26,214 nucleotides of DNA from positions 1 to 26,214 of the forward strand of contig LRSR01011978.1 in the NCBI GenBank assembly GCA_001579985.1, in the 5' to 3' direction. The stretch's first letter is position 1, and the number at the start of each line of letters is the position of its first letter. Both the position numbers and the translations under genes were made by a program. The DNA comes from Hypsibius dujardini. Taxonomy: Eukaryota > Tardigrada > Eutardigrada > Parachela > Hypsibiidae. Positions 1-10,773 of this stretch are shown here, piece by piece. The notes below the pieces were generated by a model, which did not search any database, was not told where the DNA came from, and worked only from the letters and a program-made list of their open reading frames with translations.

Positions 1-58
<58 letters not shown>

Positions 59-93
59 CAGACACACAGACAGACAGACAAGCAGACACACAC
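1..93. repeat. (GACA)n microsatellite, intron at left edge
   Basis: Nearly pure GACA for about 54 bases, then interrupted copies. It lies upstream of the first visible ZMYND11-like exon, presumably in an intron. Bases 94-401 hold the rest of that intron; I see no exon in them. Confidence 0.95.
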
Positions 94-401
94 AGGCAAT
101 GATTATGCCCCCATCCCACGTTAAATGTTGTTAATGACCGCGCGTATCAGTGAGAACGTGAAAAGCATAAAAATGATTGATATAATACCGCGGAAAAATG
201 TAATGGCGGGGGAAAGTGAAAATTGGCACACGCTCATGGGCCATCGTGGAGTATTACCTGGTACCGCCGGGCGAATTAAATCACATTCTTTCATAGAAAG
301 GCGCGACGCCAGCAGAAAGTTCGCGTTTTGTTTTCACCTCCGTCATCGGGTTGTTTTTTTTGTCATCCTCTTTTTTACGCCCTGTCGTCTCTGCATTTTA
401 G

Positions 402-1967
402 AAAGTGGCCGACGGACAGTACACGACGTATGCACAATTCTTGGCGGACCTCCGGGGACTGCTGCACAAGAGCATCGTGATTCACGGCGGTAAGTGGATG
501 TGCGGGACACGTGTCGGTCCTCGAAACACTGATTCGTTCCACAGACAGATTCCTTCGTTTTCTAAAAGTCTCGTGTGTTTTTTTTTCCTCGCGCATTAGA
601 GCGCGGATTTTGAAAGCGTTTTAGGTCCCCTTTTAATTTGTTATTCATTGGTTATCAAACATTACGTAATGGGTAAATATTGATAACCGGTTATCTGGCT
701 AAATCGGGCTTGTTGTTGTCTGCTCCGTACGCCGGTCTGAATATCCGTCTATCTGTGACCGGCGGCAGTCGTTCTACTTTTAAATCTGTCCGGGATGTCT
801 GCCAAACACGTTTTGCTCCGGGACTTTAGACATCGCTAATTGCGTCTGATACAAACCGACCTTATCTATTTTCCCTCCATATCGGCGCTTCTTGTCCGAG
901 ACAGACATTCTCGTGCGTATCTCAGACCCCGAGTAGGATGTCTGTCTAGTTGGGGTGGTCAGATGTCTGTGCGGCCCTCTCTCTTATGTCACTCCATTGA
1001 TCTGTTCCAAACTCGTGAGATTTCCTCAACATTTTGGCTAGTGATTTTGTGTTGGAAATTATTATTAAACTTCGAATTGCGCATTCTCAAAAAAATTTAC
1101 AATTTTCGCTTTTTTTTTTGAACTGCCAAATGCAGCTAAGATCTCCTTACTGTTGATCTAAACTGTGTCTGCATTCCTTTCCAGAGGACAGCGGCTACTC
1201 CAAGGCCGCCAACTACGTGCTCGAGTCCTGTATGCAACTCTGCAACAGCATGGACTGGTGCGAGGAATGCTTCGAGCGTTCGCTGCCACGTCCGGGTGAA
1301 ACCATCATTGCCGCCATTTTACGATCCCTCGTCAATCCCTGCGTAAGTCTCTTTCCGCCGCACCCTCTACCGTGCATTGTGTGTTGATGAGTACCGACTA
1401 CCGAGGGATGTGAAACGACCTGCCGTTTAGATTAGATTTTAATTTGTTTTGATGATCCTTGTACCGACTGTAAATTCCCCCTTTCTGCTTGCTTCTGCTT
1501 GCTTCTGCTTGCAGTCGAAACTCCATGTCGTCGTGTGCATCAAGATGCTCGGCAAAATGTGGCCGGCCTTGGTTTACCGGTTTGACGGCGAATTCGTCAA
1601 CGTTCGCTTCTTCGGAACGTTGGAATTGTAAGTTTAAACTAAATTGGGTTGAGCTCGGGCTTCCGCATCATCGAGCATCATCGAGCATTTCAGTCAAGGT
1701 TGCGACATTTGACTGACAGGTTGCAAAATATGCTCTAACAACTCGTATCCATTCGGAGACAGTTCTCGAGTTTGATCTGACCAAGTAGAGTGCTCGGGTG
1801 TGAATTCGAGCTGTTGACAGACAGATCTTCAAGGCGATGACGAAGAGGAGTGTCCAGACAAAAGAATCTGGATCCGACATGGGCATACTAATTATAGGCA
1901 TGTAAATAGGCATTCCAGAGAGTCACCGATAGACCTCCGACAGACGAAATTGACAACAGAGGCAGGC

Positions 1968-1998
<31 letters not shown>

Positions 1999-2045
1999 TA
2001 GACAAACAAACAGATAGATTGACAGATAGACACAAACAAACATGC

Positions 2046-2093
<48 letters not shown>

Positions 2094-4170
2094 GGACATA
2101 CAAACGCACAGACAGATAATAAACAGGCAGGCAGATAGACAGGCAAGCAGATACACAGACAAACTAGTAGATAAATAGGCAAAAAAATAAATGACAGACA
2201 GGTAAAGAAGTGTACGTAACAGCCAGGTGAATATATGCTCAGAATTAGTGACCTTTAATCTTACCTGAACGACATATAAATCAAAAGGATTTGCCTTCAC
2301 TGGAACAACTCAAGACCAGTTAATTTTTATGAGTCCTCCTATTTTCTAGTGGTCGAGTGCACAAGTCATCAGTTTTCCTGCTCTACGAAAAATTCGAGCT
2401 GAATATGCCGGTCGGAGAGCTGCAACAGCAGCGCACGGGCTCAGAAGCCGCCTACGAATATGCCTTACGGCAGTGCAGGTATGTGAGAATGAGATGAACC
2501 ATCAAAATTTCGACCAACAATCATTTTCTTTTGTCTTCATTACATCATTTTCCACTTGCTTTTATCACAAAAGCACAAATACGTTTAACTCTTTCGCGAA
2601 GAACGATTACGACTTCATTAATCACCGTCACACATGTTTTCTCACTCACCACGACTCCCATTACAGGCTCCACATCGCCAAGCTCCTCCTCATCCCGGAG
2701 TGCTCCGTGCAGTTCTCCCCCAAGGTCACCGCCTACGACGGTCGGCTGTTCATGCAGACCCACTCCACCCAGCAGACGCTCTTCACCAACTCTCCCTCCA
2801 CCATGCCCATCCTCGGCAACGCAGCAGCCCCTATCAACAGTCCCCGGCTCTCCGCGGCAGTCGCACAGAAACGCCACGCCAACGGCACACCCAAATCGCC
2901 CATCACACCGGATCTGGACAAGTTCTTCTCGGAGTTGGCCAACAACAACGGCGGCGGCGGCGGCGGCGGCGGTCCCAGTCGCCACCTACCATCCGGCCTG
3001 CAACAACAGGCCTCGAAGCGTCCGCACCTCCTCCCGACGACATCCTTTCCCTCCTTATCATCGCCCGACAACTCCCTTCGAGCTCGGACCGACGTGCCAA
3101 TCAACGCCATGCTTCATCAAGTGCAACAGCAGAATCAGACAGTTTTACAGGCAAGTGTTCTGCGAGGTAACGGAACCACGACCGCGATGGAAGGTGTCCG
3201 GGCAGCTCGTAATCGCTCAACGAGTGCTGGCAAGGGTCTCCGTCATGACGTCACCACTGCGAACTCTCCCCGAACGAAGGCCTTCTTCGAGGGCTTTTTC
3301 AACGGAATCGCCTCGTCGGGAGTCACACAGAACAGCGGTGGCAGCTTGAACGGGACTTCCGTTATTAACGGAAGCTCCAGTAATCGTACTGCTCCGGAAT
3401 CTCCGAATCTTCGGCCGTCATCACAGCAGACCTTTTCTTCGAGTTCGTCGCGGAAATCGGCCGAACCGAAGCGTTTCCCAAGCAGCTGCTTGAGCGACCA
3501 GTTCGCCAAGAAAAGTCTCCTCGGTGCGGCGCTGACCAGCAACAACAAGGCCAAAGAAGCTGCAAGTCCCAACTTGAATCCCTTTTCGGCGGCCGTGCAT
3601 GCTGTGCAGGTGATCGGGCAGTCCAACAAGAGCATGACGGCGTTGTGGCAGCAGAACGGCGTTGGTAATAGCGGAGAACCTCGTTCAAGGGCTGCTTCGT
3701 CATCGTCTTCCGGTGAGGCGGTTCGAGCAGCGGAAGGCGGTGGGAAACAGTCGGTGAAGAGCGGGGTAACGAGACCGGTGTCGGTGGGCTCGTTGGTGCA
3801 GAGTGCGCCGGCCGTGGCCGTGGCTGAGCCGCAGCAGCGCGAGCGGGCCCGTGATTCACCTTCTTCGGTGGGGGTAATGCGGCCGCCAAGTTTAGAACGT
3901 AATGGCGAATCAGGGAGTCCGAGTGAACGAGGTAGTCAAGAGACCGATCCCGTGCAGGTGGTGTTTGAGGAGCCTGTGGTTGTGTTTGCGGATGAGGGTC
4001 CGATGAAGGGTGTGGTTACGGTGACACCACGGCCGGCTCCGGATGTGGTTGTCGAGTCAGTTGTGCAGAAGTTTACGCCGCCACTGGCGTCCTTGGTCCC
4101 GGCAACAGTGGGAATTGTGGTGCCGGATGTACAAAAGGTATTAATCTAGCTCAATTTACTTGAGCTTGAG

Positions 4171-4218
<48 letters not shown>

Positions 4219-5723
4219 ATTTCTGTCTGTCTGTCTGTCCATATGCTGCATATCTTTCTCTCTCTTAGTCTGCCTCTGTTTACCAGTCTGTTCGCTTGGC
4301 GCATACTTGACTGTCTAGCTCTCTGTTGGTGTCTGTGTTTTTGGTACCAGATCTTATTTATTTCTATTTATGGTCTGCCTGCCTCTCCAGGTTTTTTTGT
4401 ACTTCACATAACGCCATGTTGGCTTCTAATTGCAGCAACTGGTGGAGCTCTTTCATGAGATGGCCAAGGCGGCAGAGGTGCAGCAGAAATTGATGGATCG
4501 CGTGCAGCAGGATGTGACTGCAGTCGGGAATGAATGCCTGAAAAAGTTTGCAGAAGCACAGGAACGGCTGGAAACGATGTGCCAGAATCAACTGCGCGAA
4601 AGCCAACAGGTTTGTATCGTTATTAATCAAACGAAATGGGCAGATCATAACTGATTGATTTGCCGCTGCTGTAGATGTTCGGTACCGCCAGCAGCCAATT
4701 GCAGGCAATTGCTCAGTGGGTCTCCCAGCAAGGCTCAAGCGAACCGGGTTTGTGTTTGCGCTGACTAGAAAGCCCATACTTTCTCCTAATAACCGTGTTC
4801 TTAATTGTTATGTGTTCCGCAGAAGCTATGGCATATAAGCGAGGCCGACAGGATGCACTAAGAAATCGTGCAAACTGGATTGACAAGACAAAGCAGAGTT
4901 TCTGGGTAAGTTTCGTGTAGCCGATGTCACAGTCTACTCTCTCTTTCTAATACATCTGAGAGAGCTAATAAACTGCCGATATTGATGATTACAATGATTG
5001 TAACTATTAACCATTATCGGTCTGCCTGTCTGTCTGACTGGCTGTCTGTCTGACTGGCTGACTGGCTGTCTGTCTGACTGGCTGGCTGTCTGTTTGTCTG
5101 ACTGGCTGACTGGCTGTCTGTTTGTCTGTATGTCTGTCTGTTTGTCTGTTTGCTTTCTGCCTGTCATTTTACCTGCCTGTCTGGCTGCCTTTTTTTATCT
5201 GTTTATCTGTCTCTCTGTCCTTATGTCTGTCTGTTTGTCTCTGTCTTTCTATCTTGTTGCATCTACCTGCCTTTCAGTACGTTAGTCTGTCAGTCTGTTT
5301 TAACGTCTCTATCTGCCTGTCTATTGTCCTTACCCAAAAGTACCTAATTCCAAATGGTTACCGTTGCAGTGCTGTGTTTGCCGGAACCCCGCCCACATGC
5401 TCTGCTGCGGGGTGACGCTATACTGCTCCGAAGACTGCCAGAGCGCAGACTACAGTCAACACCGCCAACAGTGCCGTCGGCAGCTTTCGTCTGACTTTGA
5501 AGACCCCGTAATCCACACACCGTACGGCGATCTGTCAGTCTGTCAGACATTCCCTCAAGACGATCTCAATCCGCCCAGCCCCGTGGAGGAAGACGATGAA
5601 GACCACCCTCTGCACATTGACGTTAATGACTCCTCCCTGGAGCAGTACGACACTGACCCAGTCGAAGGGGAAGTCCAATCGGCATTCGAAGCAAGTGCTC
5701 CAGTGCTTGACGGTGACAGTTAA
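402..5723 (+). CDS. ZMYND11: ZMYND11 (BS69)-like chromatin reader, 5'-partial
   Basis: Nine exons: 402-489, 1185-1342, 1515-1627, 2350-2478, 2667-4137, 4436-4609, 4675-4747, 4823-4905, 5370-5723 (stop 5721-5723). All junctions are GT-AG and phase-consistent, giving 880 residues. Fragment residues 1-45 match the end of the ZMYND11 bromodomain (ADL...H-K-S...HG-EDS). A reduced zinc ribbon follows (C55-x2-C58, then only C82 of the second pair). A divergent PWWP has W98-P-A and VRFFG at 112-116. Exon 5 is a 490-residue Ser/Pro/Ala-rich linker with a poly-Gly run, much longer than in the roughly 600-residue human protein. Residues 654-711 look like coiled coil. Just before the MYND finger, KTKQSFWC resembles the human sequence. 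The MYND ligands are C764, C767, C775/C776, C782, C786, H794 and C798. Human ZMYND11 reads H3.3K36me3 and restrains transcription elongation; the same role here is inferred. The PHD, start of the bromodomain and start codon lie off the left edge. Family call is strong; exact orthology is likely. Confidence 0.88.
1961..2162. repeat. (GACA)n microsatellite, ZMYND11-like intron
   Basis: Interrupted GACA array in the intron between 1628 and 2349. Open frames of 60-125 codons on both strands here are repeat artefacts. The rest of this intron shows nothing recognisable. Confidence 0.95.
4172..4240. repeat. (TGTC)n microsatellite, ZMYND11-like intron
   Basis: TGTC array starting 35 bases after the donor of the very long fifth exon, in the intron 4138-4435. 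Orientation is opposite to the two GACA arrays upstream in the same gene. Confidence 0.95.
5019..5330. repeat. Degenerate TGTC/TGGC tract before the MYND exon
   Basis: About 310 bases of CTGTCTGTCTGACTGGCTG-type repeats fill most of the intron 4906-5369. They end about 40 bases before the acceptor of the MYND-encoding exon, adding to a pyrimidine-rich upstream region. Confidence 0.9.
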
Positions 5724-5772
5724 AATTGCATTTTGGTTCTCTCTTTCTGTCTCAAGGCGTTATGCAGAATAA

Positions 5773-5778
5773 TTTATT
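5773..5778 (-). terminator. Poly(A) signal AATAAA, MTMR9
   Basis: AATAAA on the minus strand, about 200 bases past the MTMR9 stop. It lies in the short convergent spacer, only 50 bases from the stop of the opposing ZMYND11-like gene, so the two 3' ends probably overlap. A variant minus-strand ATTAAA at 5842-5847 is nearer to the stop and is an alternative. Confidence 0.45.
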
Positions 5779-5980
5779 CAGAAGCAGCTCAAGAAGGGTG
5801 TAAAAAAAGGACAAAAAAATCAAGCAAAACCGGGCATGTTGTTTAATTACAGAAAATATCTGAATGGAATGACCTAAAACAATGACAATGTAAAGGAGGA
5901 TTAAGCCATCAATCAACTGGGAAAATCAATACAAATCTCTCACTGCGGTTTCTTAATACAGCAGTGAAATTAAAACAAAA

Positions 5981-8900
5981 TCAAGCACCATTTTCGCTGT
6001 CTTCCATTGTCAGTTTCCGGAATTCGTCGTTGATGTCCGGCGTTGAGATCCCAAGAGAAAGAAGCTCACGCTCCAACACGAGCATTTCTCTGCAGCCACA
6101 GGGAGAACACACCCACGTTAAGACGATATTCGAACGCGGATGAGTAAACAATCCATAAAAGTCCAATGTGAACTGAACTGAACTGAACTGAATTGAAATG
6201 ATGCATGATGTGAACTGAACTGAAGCATACTTTCGTAGCCGAATCACTTTTTCGCGAAGTTCATCGTCACGCGCTTTAGCCGCGATGGCCACGTTCCATT
6301 CGTCAATTTCTGCGGAGACATCTTGGAAGGAGTGGAGGTACAGTTCCCTCCAGAGGATCTGGATGAGATTAAATCGCTTGATTGTGCAAGCTATCGAAAA
6401 TCATTTCCGGTGCAAGACTTGAGAAGAAGGACCTACCAGACTCATCGGTGCAATGGAAGGCCAGAGGCAGCCGCTGTTTGGCTCGTACACCGGTGACAGA
6501 AAAGACACCAAAATGCGCGGGTGATTCACGTAAGACCTGAAATATATCCCATCACAACAAAATGGTCCGATTACCTACTAAGCTCTCGATTCGCTGACGC
6601 AATACAACATTACTGCAAGTACTGCACCATAAAGAGATGGTTTTCCGGGACAGATGCATCAAGCTCCGTTCGCGGGCGTTGTTACACAAGAACGTGCCAT
6701 ACTCAGAAGCGCACGCATTCTCAAATAGAAACTTGAGGAATGCAGGAGTAAATTGGAAGGAACAGGTGTACTGATTATGGAGCTAAAATGGTTCGAAGGG
6801 CGTACGGCTTGATCACATGGGCTAGGGAATTAAAGTGAGCAGAATAAGTTCGTTACCTGTCGAATGCAGTCGAGAAAGAGGAGAAAAGTCGGCGATTCCA
6901 GTTTCGTTCTTCGAGATCCAAATCCTGAGCGACTGCAACGTGCTGCAAAGGGGTGGCCACCTTGGAGCCATTCGCGCTCCAGCAATGCTTCGAACCTGTC
7001 AAGAGGAATTAAAGTTGGTGAAGGCACGGTGACCAGTCGGTCGAGATGCCAGATGCCAGATGCGAGATGCGAGACCAGAAAACAAACGAAAACCAATAAC
7101 AGGTATCAAAGATAGATTCTCCTACCCACGAATAGTCCGTGTATCAGGATCTAGGATGATCTGAACTAGCGAGGTGATGCAAAGCGTCATATCAAGGCCC
7201 TCCGCGCCATGGACTAATACTGTTGCACCTTCATTGTGGAGACACTGCGCTACAACACACGCGCCATGCAATACTTCCGAGACAGCGTTTAGCCAGCCGC
7301 TATTTTCCAGCCGCGACAACCATTTGTCGACACTGATGTTGCGGTCGGAGCAAGCGTCCAGCATCTTCGATAAGGACTCGTGGAGGTTTGTCCAGCGCTC
7401 CAGGGGATGATGGATACGCCGCCACTGCGAGTAGTACACCTCTAATTCATAGCCTCCGCCTGCAGAACAAAAGTCATCTTGAACTTGCATACAGACAGGC
7501 AGGCAGACAAACAGACAGGCAGACAGGCAGGCAGACAGACAGACAGACAGACAGGCAGACAGACAGGCAAACAGACAAGCAGGCAGGGAGGCAGGCAGGC
7601 AGACAAACAACCGTTAAACACCGACGGAAAGACCGACGGACAGACCGACGGACAGACAGAGATACAAAGAGAGATAAACGCACAGAGCAAAGACGAGATT
7701 TATTGATTGATAGAGCGGCAAGTGAGGGCATGAAACAGTAAAAGAATCAGGTCCATATTAATTTTTCACATTAGTTAATCCGGAACCGTGTCAACCTAGA
7801 CCGCACCCTTGTTTTTAGCCGCGCCGGCTGTGATGATGGAACGCGTTTCGAAAACAAACGCCCTCTTTCCACTCCGGATGGTAGCCAATAAAAGCTGCTC
7901 ATCCTCACGGGACCGCCGGTTTCCGGTTCCAACCAGAGGTTGACCTGAGCGTAGCATGGCCGCCTTGTTTGGATGAATGTAAGACAGTACCGGAAATCGG
8001 TTGGCCTCACGAAAATTCGCTGAAGCGGCCAGGGTCTGGTCTGTAACGGCCTTCGGCACCACCACGACTGCCGGATAGGAGTCACAAATCTAAAAAGAAA
8101 TCAAATCAAATGATGAATCTATAATCGATACAATAGAAATATTAATCAAAGAATCAAACCGATCTTTCTATTTCAATTTAAGAAATTTACATATTAGAGG
8201 ACATTTACATCAATATTATAGACATTTATGACATTAACAAGCTCATCAAGAACCAAATAAGAGCACACTAATAAAATCAAGCAGCTATTCAATCAATCAA
8301 CGGCTTACCGAGAAGTCTCGATTGGCATGCGACACTCTCCACTCATCGCTCCCGTGGATCCATTTGGCATATTCACTTTCCAATGGAAAAATCGTCCACC
8401 CATCTTCCAGGATTTCAAACATCGGCCGAAAGAAGAATGGATAAAAATTATAAACGTCTGCAATGTGTGAGAGCTTTTCCACGGAGCTGGCGACGTTATG
8501 CAGATCCAGTTGCCCTGGTATGTCCAGCTGATAGATCTTGAAGTCCTTGCATTTCACCAAAAGACTTCCGCCGTTTCCCGCCGGGTACGGCTTTCGCTCC
8601 GTCACGTCCACACTCATGTGCAAAATCTAAAACCACAAAAATCAGAAATGGACTGCACAATACATGAACAGCCATGCGTTGATTGATGAATTGGCTGACT
8701 TAAAACTCATCTGAAAGAATTCATTGATTGATGGATTGATTGATGAATTGATTGATGGATTGATTGATGGATTGATTGATGGATTGATTGATGAATTGAT
8801 TGCTTGATTGATTGTTGGATTGGCCCATGGACTAACCAAACTCACCCAAACTTCAGCAACTGAACTGCCCGATTCAGCGGGATGCGAGGAGATGATCATG

Positions 8901-9007
8901 TGGTGTCCAGTGATGCAGAGGCGTCCTTTAAATCCCCGTGTATCCGGGAAGATCCGGAGAGTAACTGAATCAACATATGGCGATTTTATTAGATCAGAAA
9001 ATTCCAT
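5981..9007 (-). CDS. MTMR9: Myotubularin-related protein 9 (catalytically dead)
   Basis: Nine exons in transcript order: 9007-8846, 8626-8309, 8089-7807, 7459-7126, 6995-6857, 6782-6628, 6536-6437, 6358-6231, 6089-5981 (stop 5983-5981). The product is 575 residues; human MTMR9 is about 550. Start ATG 9007-9005 opens MEFSDLIKSP, as in human MTMR9. Order: PH-GRAM domain (about 5-105), myotubularin phosphatase-like domain (about 130-500), C-terminal coiled coil (about 520-560). In the P-loop the active-family HCxxGxDR is replaced by HGAEGLDM (residues 338-345), so the catalytic Cys and Arg are both lost; human MTMR9 also lacks them. MTMR9 is known as a regulatory partner of active MTMR6/7/8, which dephosphorylate PI3P and PI(3,5)P2. 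This protein is therefore probably a cytosolic or endomembrane adaptor. The gene is convergent with the ZMYND11-like gene, with 257 bases between stops. All splice phases agree, and strong similarity runs through every exon. Confidence 0.95.
6169..6223. repeat. (TGAAC)n pentanucleotide, MTMR9 last intron
   Basis: Short TGAAC array in two blocks separated by about 17 bases, inside the 141-base intron between MTMR9 exons 8 and 9. It is one of few repeats here not built on GACA or GATTGA. Confidence 0.85.
7494..7672. repeat. GACA/GGCA microsatellite, MTMR9 intron 3
   Basis: Array of CAGACAGGCAGA-type units in the intron 7460-7806, starting about 35 bases upstream, in transcript sense, of the exon 4 acceptor. 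In transcript sense it reads TGTC/TGCC and is pyrimidine-rich. Apparent Cys-rich open frames here are artefacts. Confidence 0.93.
8723..8819. repeat. (TTGATTGA)n tract, MTMR9 intron 1
   Basis: TTGATTGATGGA-type repeats in the intron 8627-8845, just inside the exon 1 donor. A similar repeat family occurs in the APOO-like gene intron at 25203-25376. Confidence 0.92.
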
Positions 9008-9892
9008 TTTCTGTGCGGCCAAACGGTATTTTCAACAGTTTAAATTCCCTTGCGAAAAAATATGGTGACACTGAAAAACATCTAATAAGCGAAGATGAAT
9101 TGTACTAGATTGTGTAGAAAAGAAAGTTCTTTTGCAGAGATAGAGGGAAAAGAGTCCGAAGACAGATGGACAATTTTTATTGATTGCTTTGTTTGGTTGC
9201 TCTACAGCGGAACGATGAACGTAAATGAACTGGCTAGCTCAGCGAACGCACTGAACCGAAGATTACAGGTGAAAAAGAAAATTTCTGGAGTTTTATTCAT
9301 CCCGCATCACTCTCGCCTCCAGTCCTCCGCACCACTCTCCACCGCATTCCCTTTTATCTTTCCGCGATCACGCGCATCGTTGAAAATTTCTTGAGGCTGA
9401 TTTGCCTTTTCAATAGAAATCGCCCCTCTGTCGTTGGTTACATTTTCCCCCTTTGCTTTTTGCCAGGCTTTTTCTTTGTGTGAGAAGCGCGTGTGGAAGA
9501 ATTCATCAAGAACGAAGTGCACGTTTCTTCTCTCTTCCATTTCGATCCCGGATCCACGGTCGCGCAAGGTGGAATATTTGATCTTGGATTTTGATGCTTT
9601 TTTAGGGGCTAAAATATTCGGGTAAGTCGAGATCAGCGTTACTTATTCTACGATTTTTGGGGAATCGTGAGGTAAAGTTTTTTGAGTAAAAAAACTGAGA
9701 AGGAAGAGGCGAGGACGCCATGTTTGCGTCAGGGGGTATGATGCAATGCATTTCGATTTGCGTGTTCGGGATGACAAACAATTCTTCTAATGGATTAAAA
9801 GCCGAATTTCAGCTTATACGTAATACCTAACTAGCTTGAAATTGTTTGAGACCTAGAGGGAGAGGCTGACTTGCTGATCGCCATTAGCTGTT
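9008..9892. other. Intergenic, upstream of MTMR9
   Basis: Holds the MTMR9 promoter and 5' UTR somewhere near 9010-9100. Apart from the doubtful exon at 9095-9268, I see no gene, repeat or RNA here. Confidence 0.5.
9095..9268 (+). other. Possible divergent first coding exon, unrecognised
   Basis: An open frame from ATG 9095 runs 58 codons to a plausible donor (CAG|GTGAAA at 9269), starting 88 bases from the MTMR9 start on the opposite strand. A good acceptor-like TGCTCTACAG ends at 9207, so 9208-9268 could also be an internal exon (MNVNELASSANALNRRLQ). No downstream exon that continues it was found, and I recognise no family. It may equally be MTMR9 promoter sequence. Confidence 0.15.
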
Positions 9893-10081
9893 TTAAAATG
9901 CTAGTATACTAGCCTTTTAGTATACTGTTTTAAAGGCTATTATACTGGTCTTTTAGTATATTAGTATTAAAAGGCTAGTATACTAGCCTTTTAGTATACT
10001 GTTTTAAAGGCTATTATTCTGGTCTTTTAGTATATTAGTATTAAAAGGCTAGTATACTAGCCTTTTAGTATACTGTATTAA
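9893..10081. repeat. 74-bp tandem repeat with embedded palindrome
   Basis: Two full units and part of a third: CTAGTATACTAG starts at 9901, 9975 and 10049, an exact 74-base period. Units 2 and 3 contain a perfect 24-base palindrome centred on that box (AAAAGGCTAG joined to its complement through TATA). A second half-unit, TTTTAAAGGCTATTAT, looks like a decayed copy of one arm. Confidence 0.93.
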
Positions 10082-10436
10082 GTAATAAAATCGCGCCCGG
10101 GGAATAATAATATTAAGATTTTTTTCTTCCTTTATAACTTCTGCGGGTTAGATAAAATCTTGTTCGATCCGTGGGATTTGTAGTTGCTCAGATTATGATA
10201 AGAGAATCGACCAATCAGAGTATATTTTTTGGCAAACTCAAATCAAATTTAGCAGTGGCATTTTCAAATTTTTTGTTACGAAGATTGAGCTTTGCCTTTG
10301 ACCATACACTTTAGACGGACAGCGTCTTTGTTGGTTTATTTGCATGACGTGTTCATTTTGTTTAATCCATTGGATATTTCAGTGAAGAATTTGGGGCAGT
10401 TTTGTTGGTAGAAGAGAGGGAAAACAAGTCCTTAAT
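10082..10436. other. Intergenic, nothing recognised
   Basis: AT-rich single-copy sequence between the 74-bp repeat and the TIR element pair. No supported coding exon, RNA or repeat seen. Confidence 0.5.
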
Positions 10437-10582
10437 TACTGTAGTGCCACGATTATAAGGGTGGGTTTTTTACACCGGGTGTGCACAACTGTGTGTGTGT
10501 GAGTGTGTGTGCTCACTCAGCACACAGGCGTGTGTGACGGAGGCGGGGCTTAACCCACCCTTAAAATCGTGGCAGTACAGTA
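10437..10582. mobile_element. TIR element A (MITE-like), TA-flanked
   Basis: A 146-base element including TA at both ends. The left arm starts TACTGTAGTGCCACGATTAT and the right arm, read in reverse, TACTGTACTGCCACGATTTT; both continue into AAGGGTGGGTT, an inverted repeat of about 31 bases. The interior is GT-rich with no coding capacity. TA flanks and short TIRs are typical of non-autonomous Tc1/mariner-type elements; the superfamily is inferred from the TA alone. Confidence 0.8.
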
Positions 10583-10773
10583 CTGTAGTGCCACGATTAA
10601 TATCGGTTGGGTAAGCCCCGCCTACGTCACACGCGCCTCCGTCACACACGCCTCCGTCACACGCGCCTCAGTCACACGCGCCGCACTCAGCAGACAGCCG
10701 ACAGCTGACACACACAGGCCGAGTGCGCTGCCCGGGTGCAAAAACCGATCGTTATAATCGTGGCACTGCAGTA
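10581..10773. mobile_element. TIR element B (MITE-like), abutting element A
   Basis: A 193-base element using the same terminal repeat: left TACTGTAGTGCCACGATTA, right (reversed) TACTGCAGTGCCACGATTAT. It shares the TA at 10581-10582 with element A. The left interior carries AAGCCCCGCC and GTCACACGCGCCTC repeats, which are the inverse of sequence in the right half of A. The two elements are therefore relatives in opposite orientation. Confidence 0.8.

Noticed and set aside
1888-2300. Cys/Leu/Ser- and Gln/Thr/Asp-rich frames over the GACA array
   Set aside because: They are translation artefacts of a tetranucleotide repeat, which is open in several frames on both strands.
2545-3889. Several long minus-strand and shifted-frame open frames
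   Set aside because: They are shadows of the GC-rich, low-complexity ZMYND11-like exon 5; the + frame is fixed by phase-matched flanking exons.
9434-9625. 63-codon frame with donor-like GG|GTAAGT at its end
   Set aside because: Single donor only; no acceptor of matching phase or recognisable protein, so it was not called an exon.
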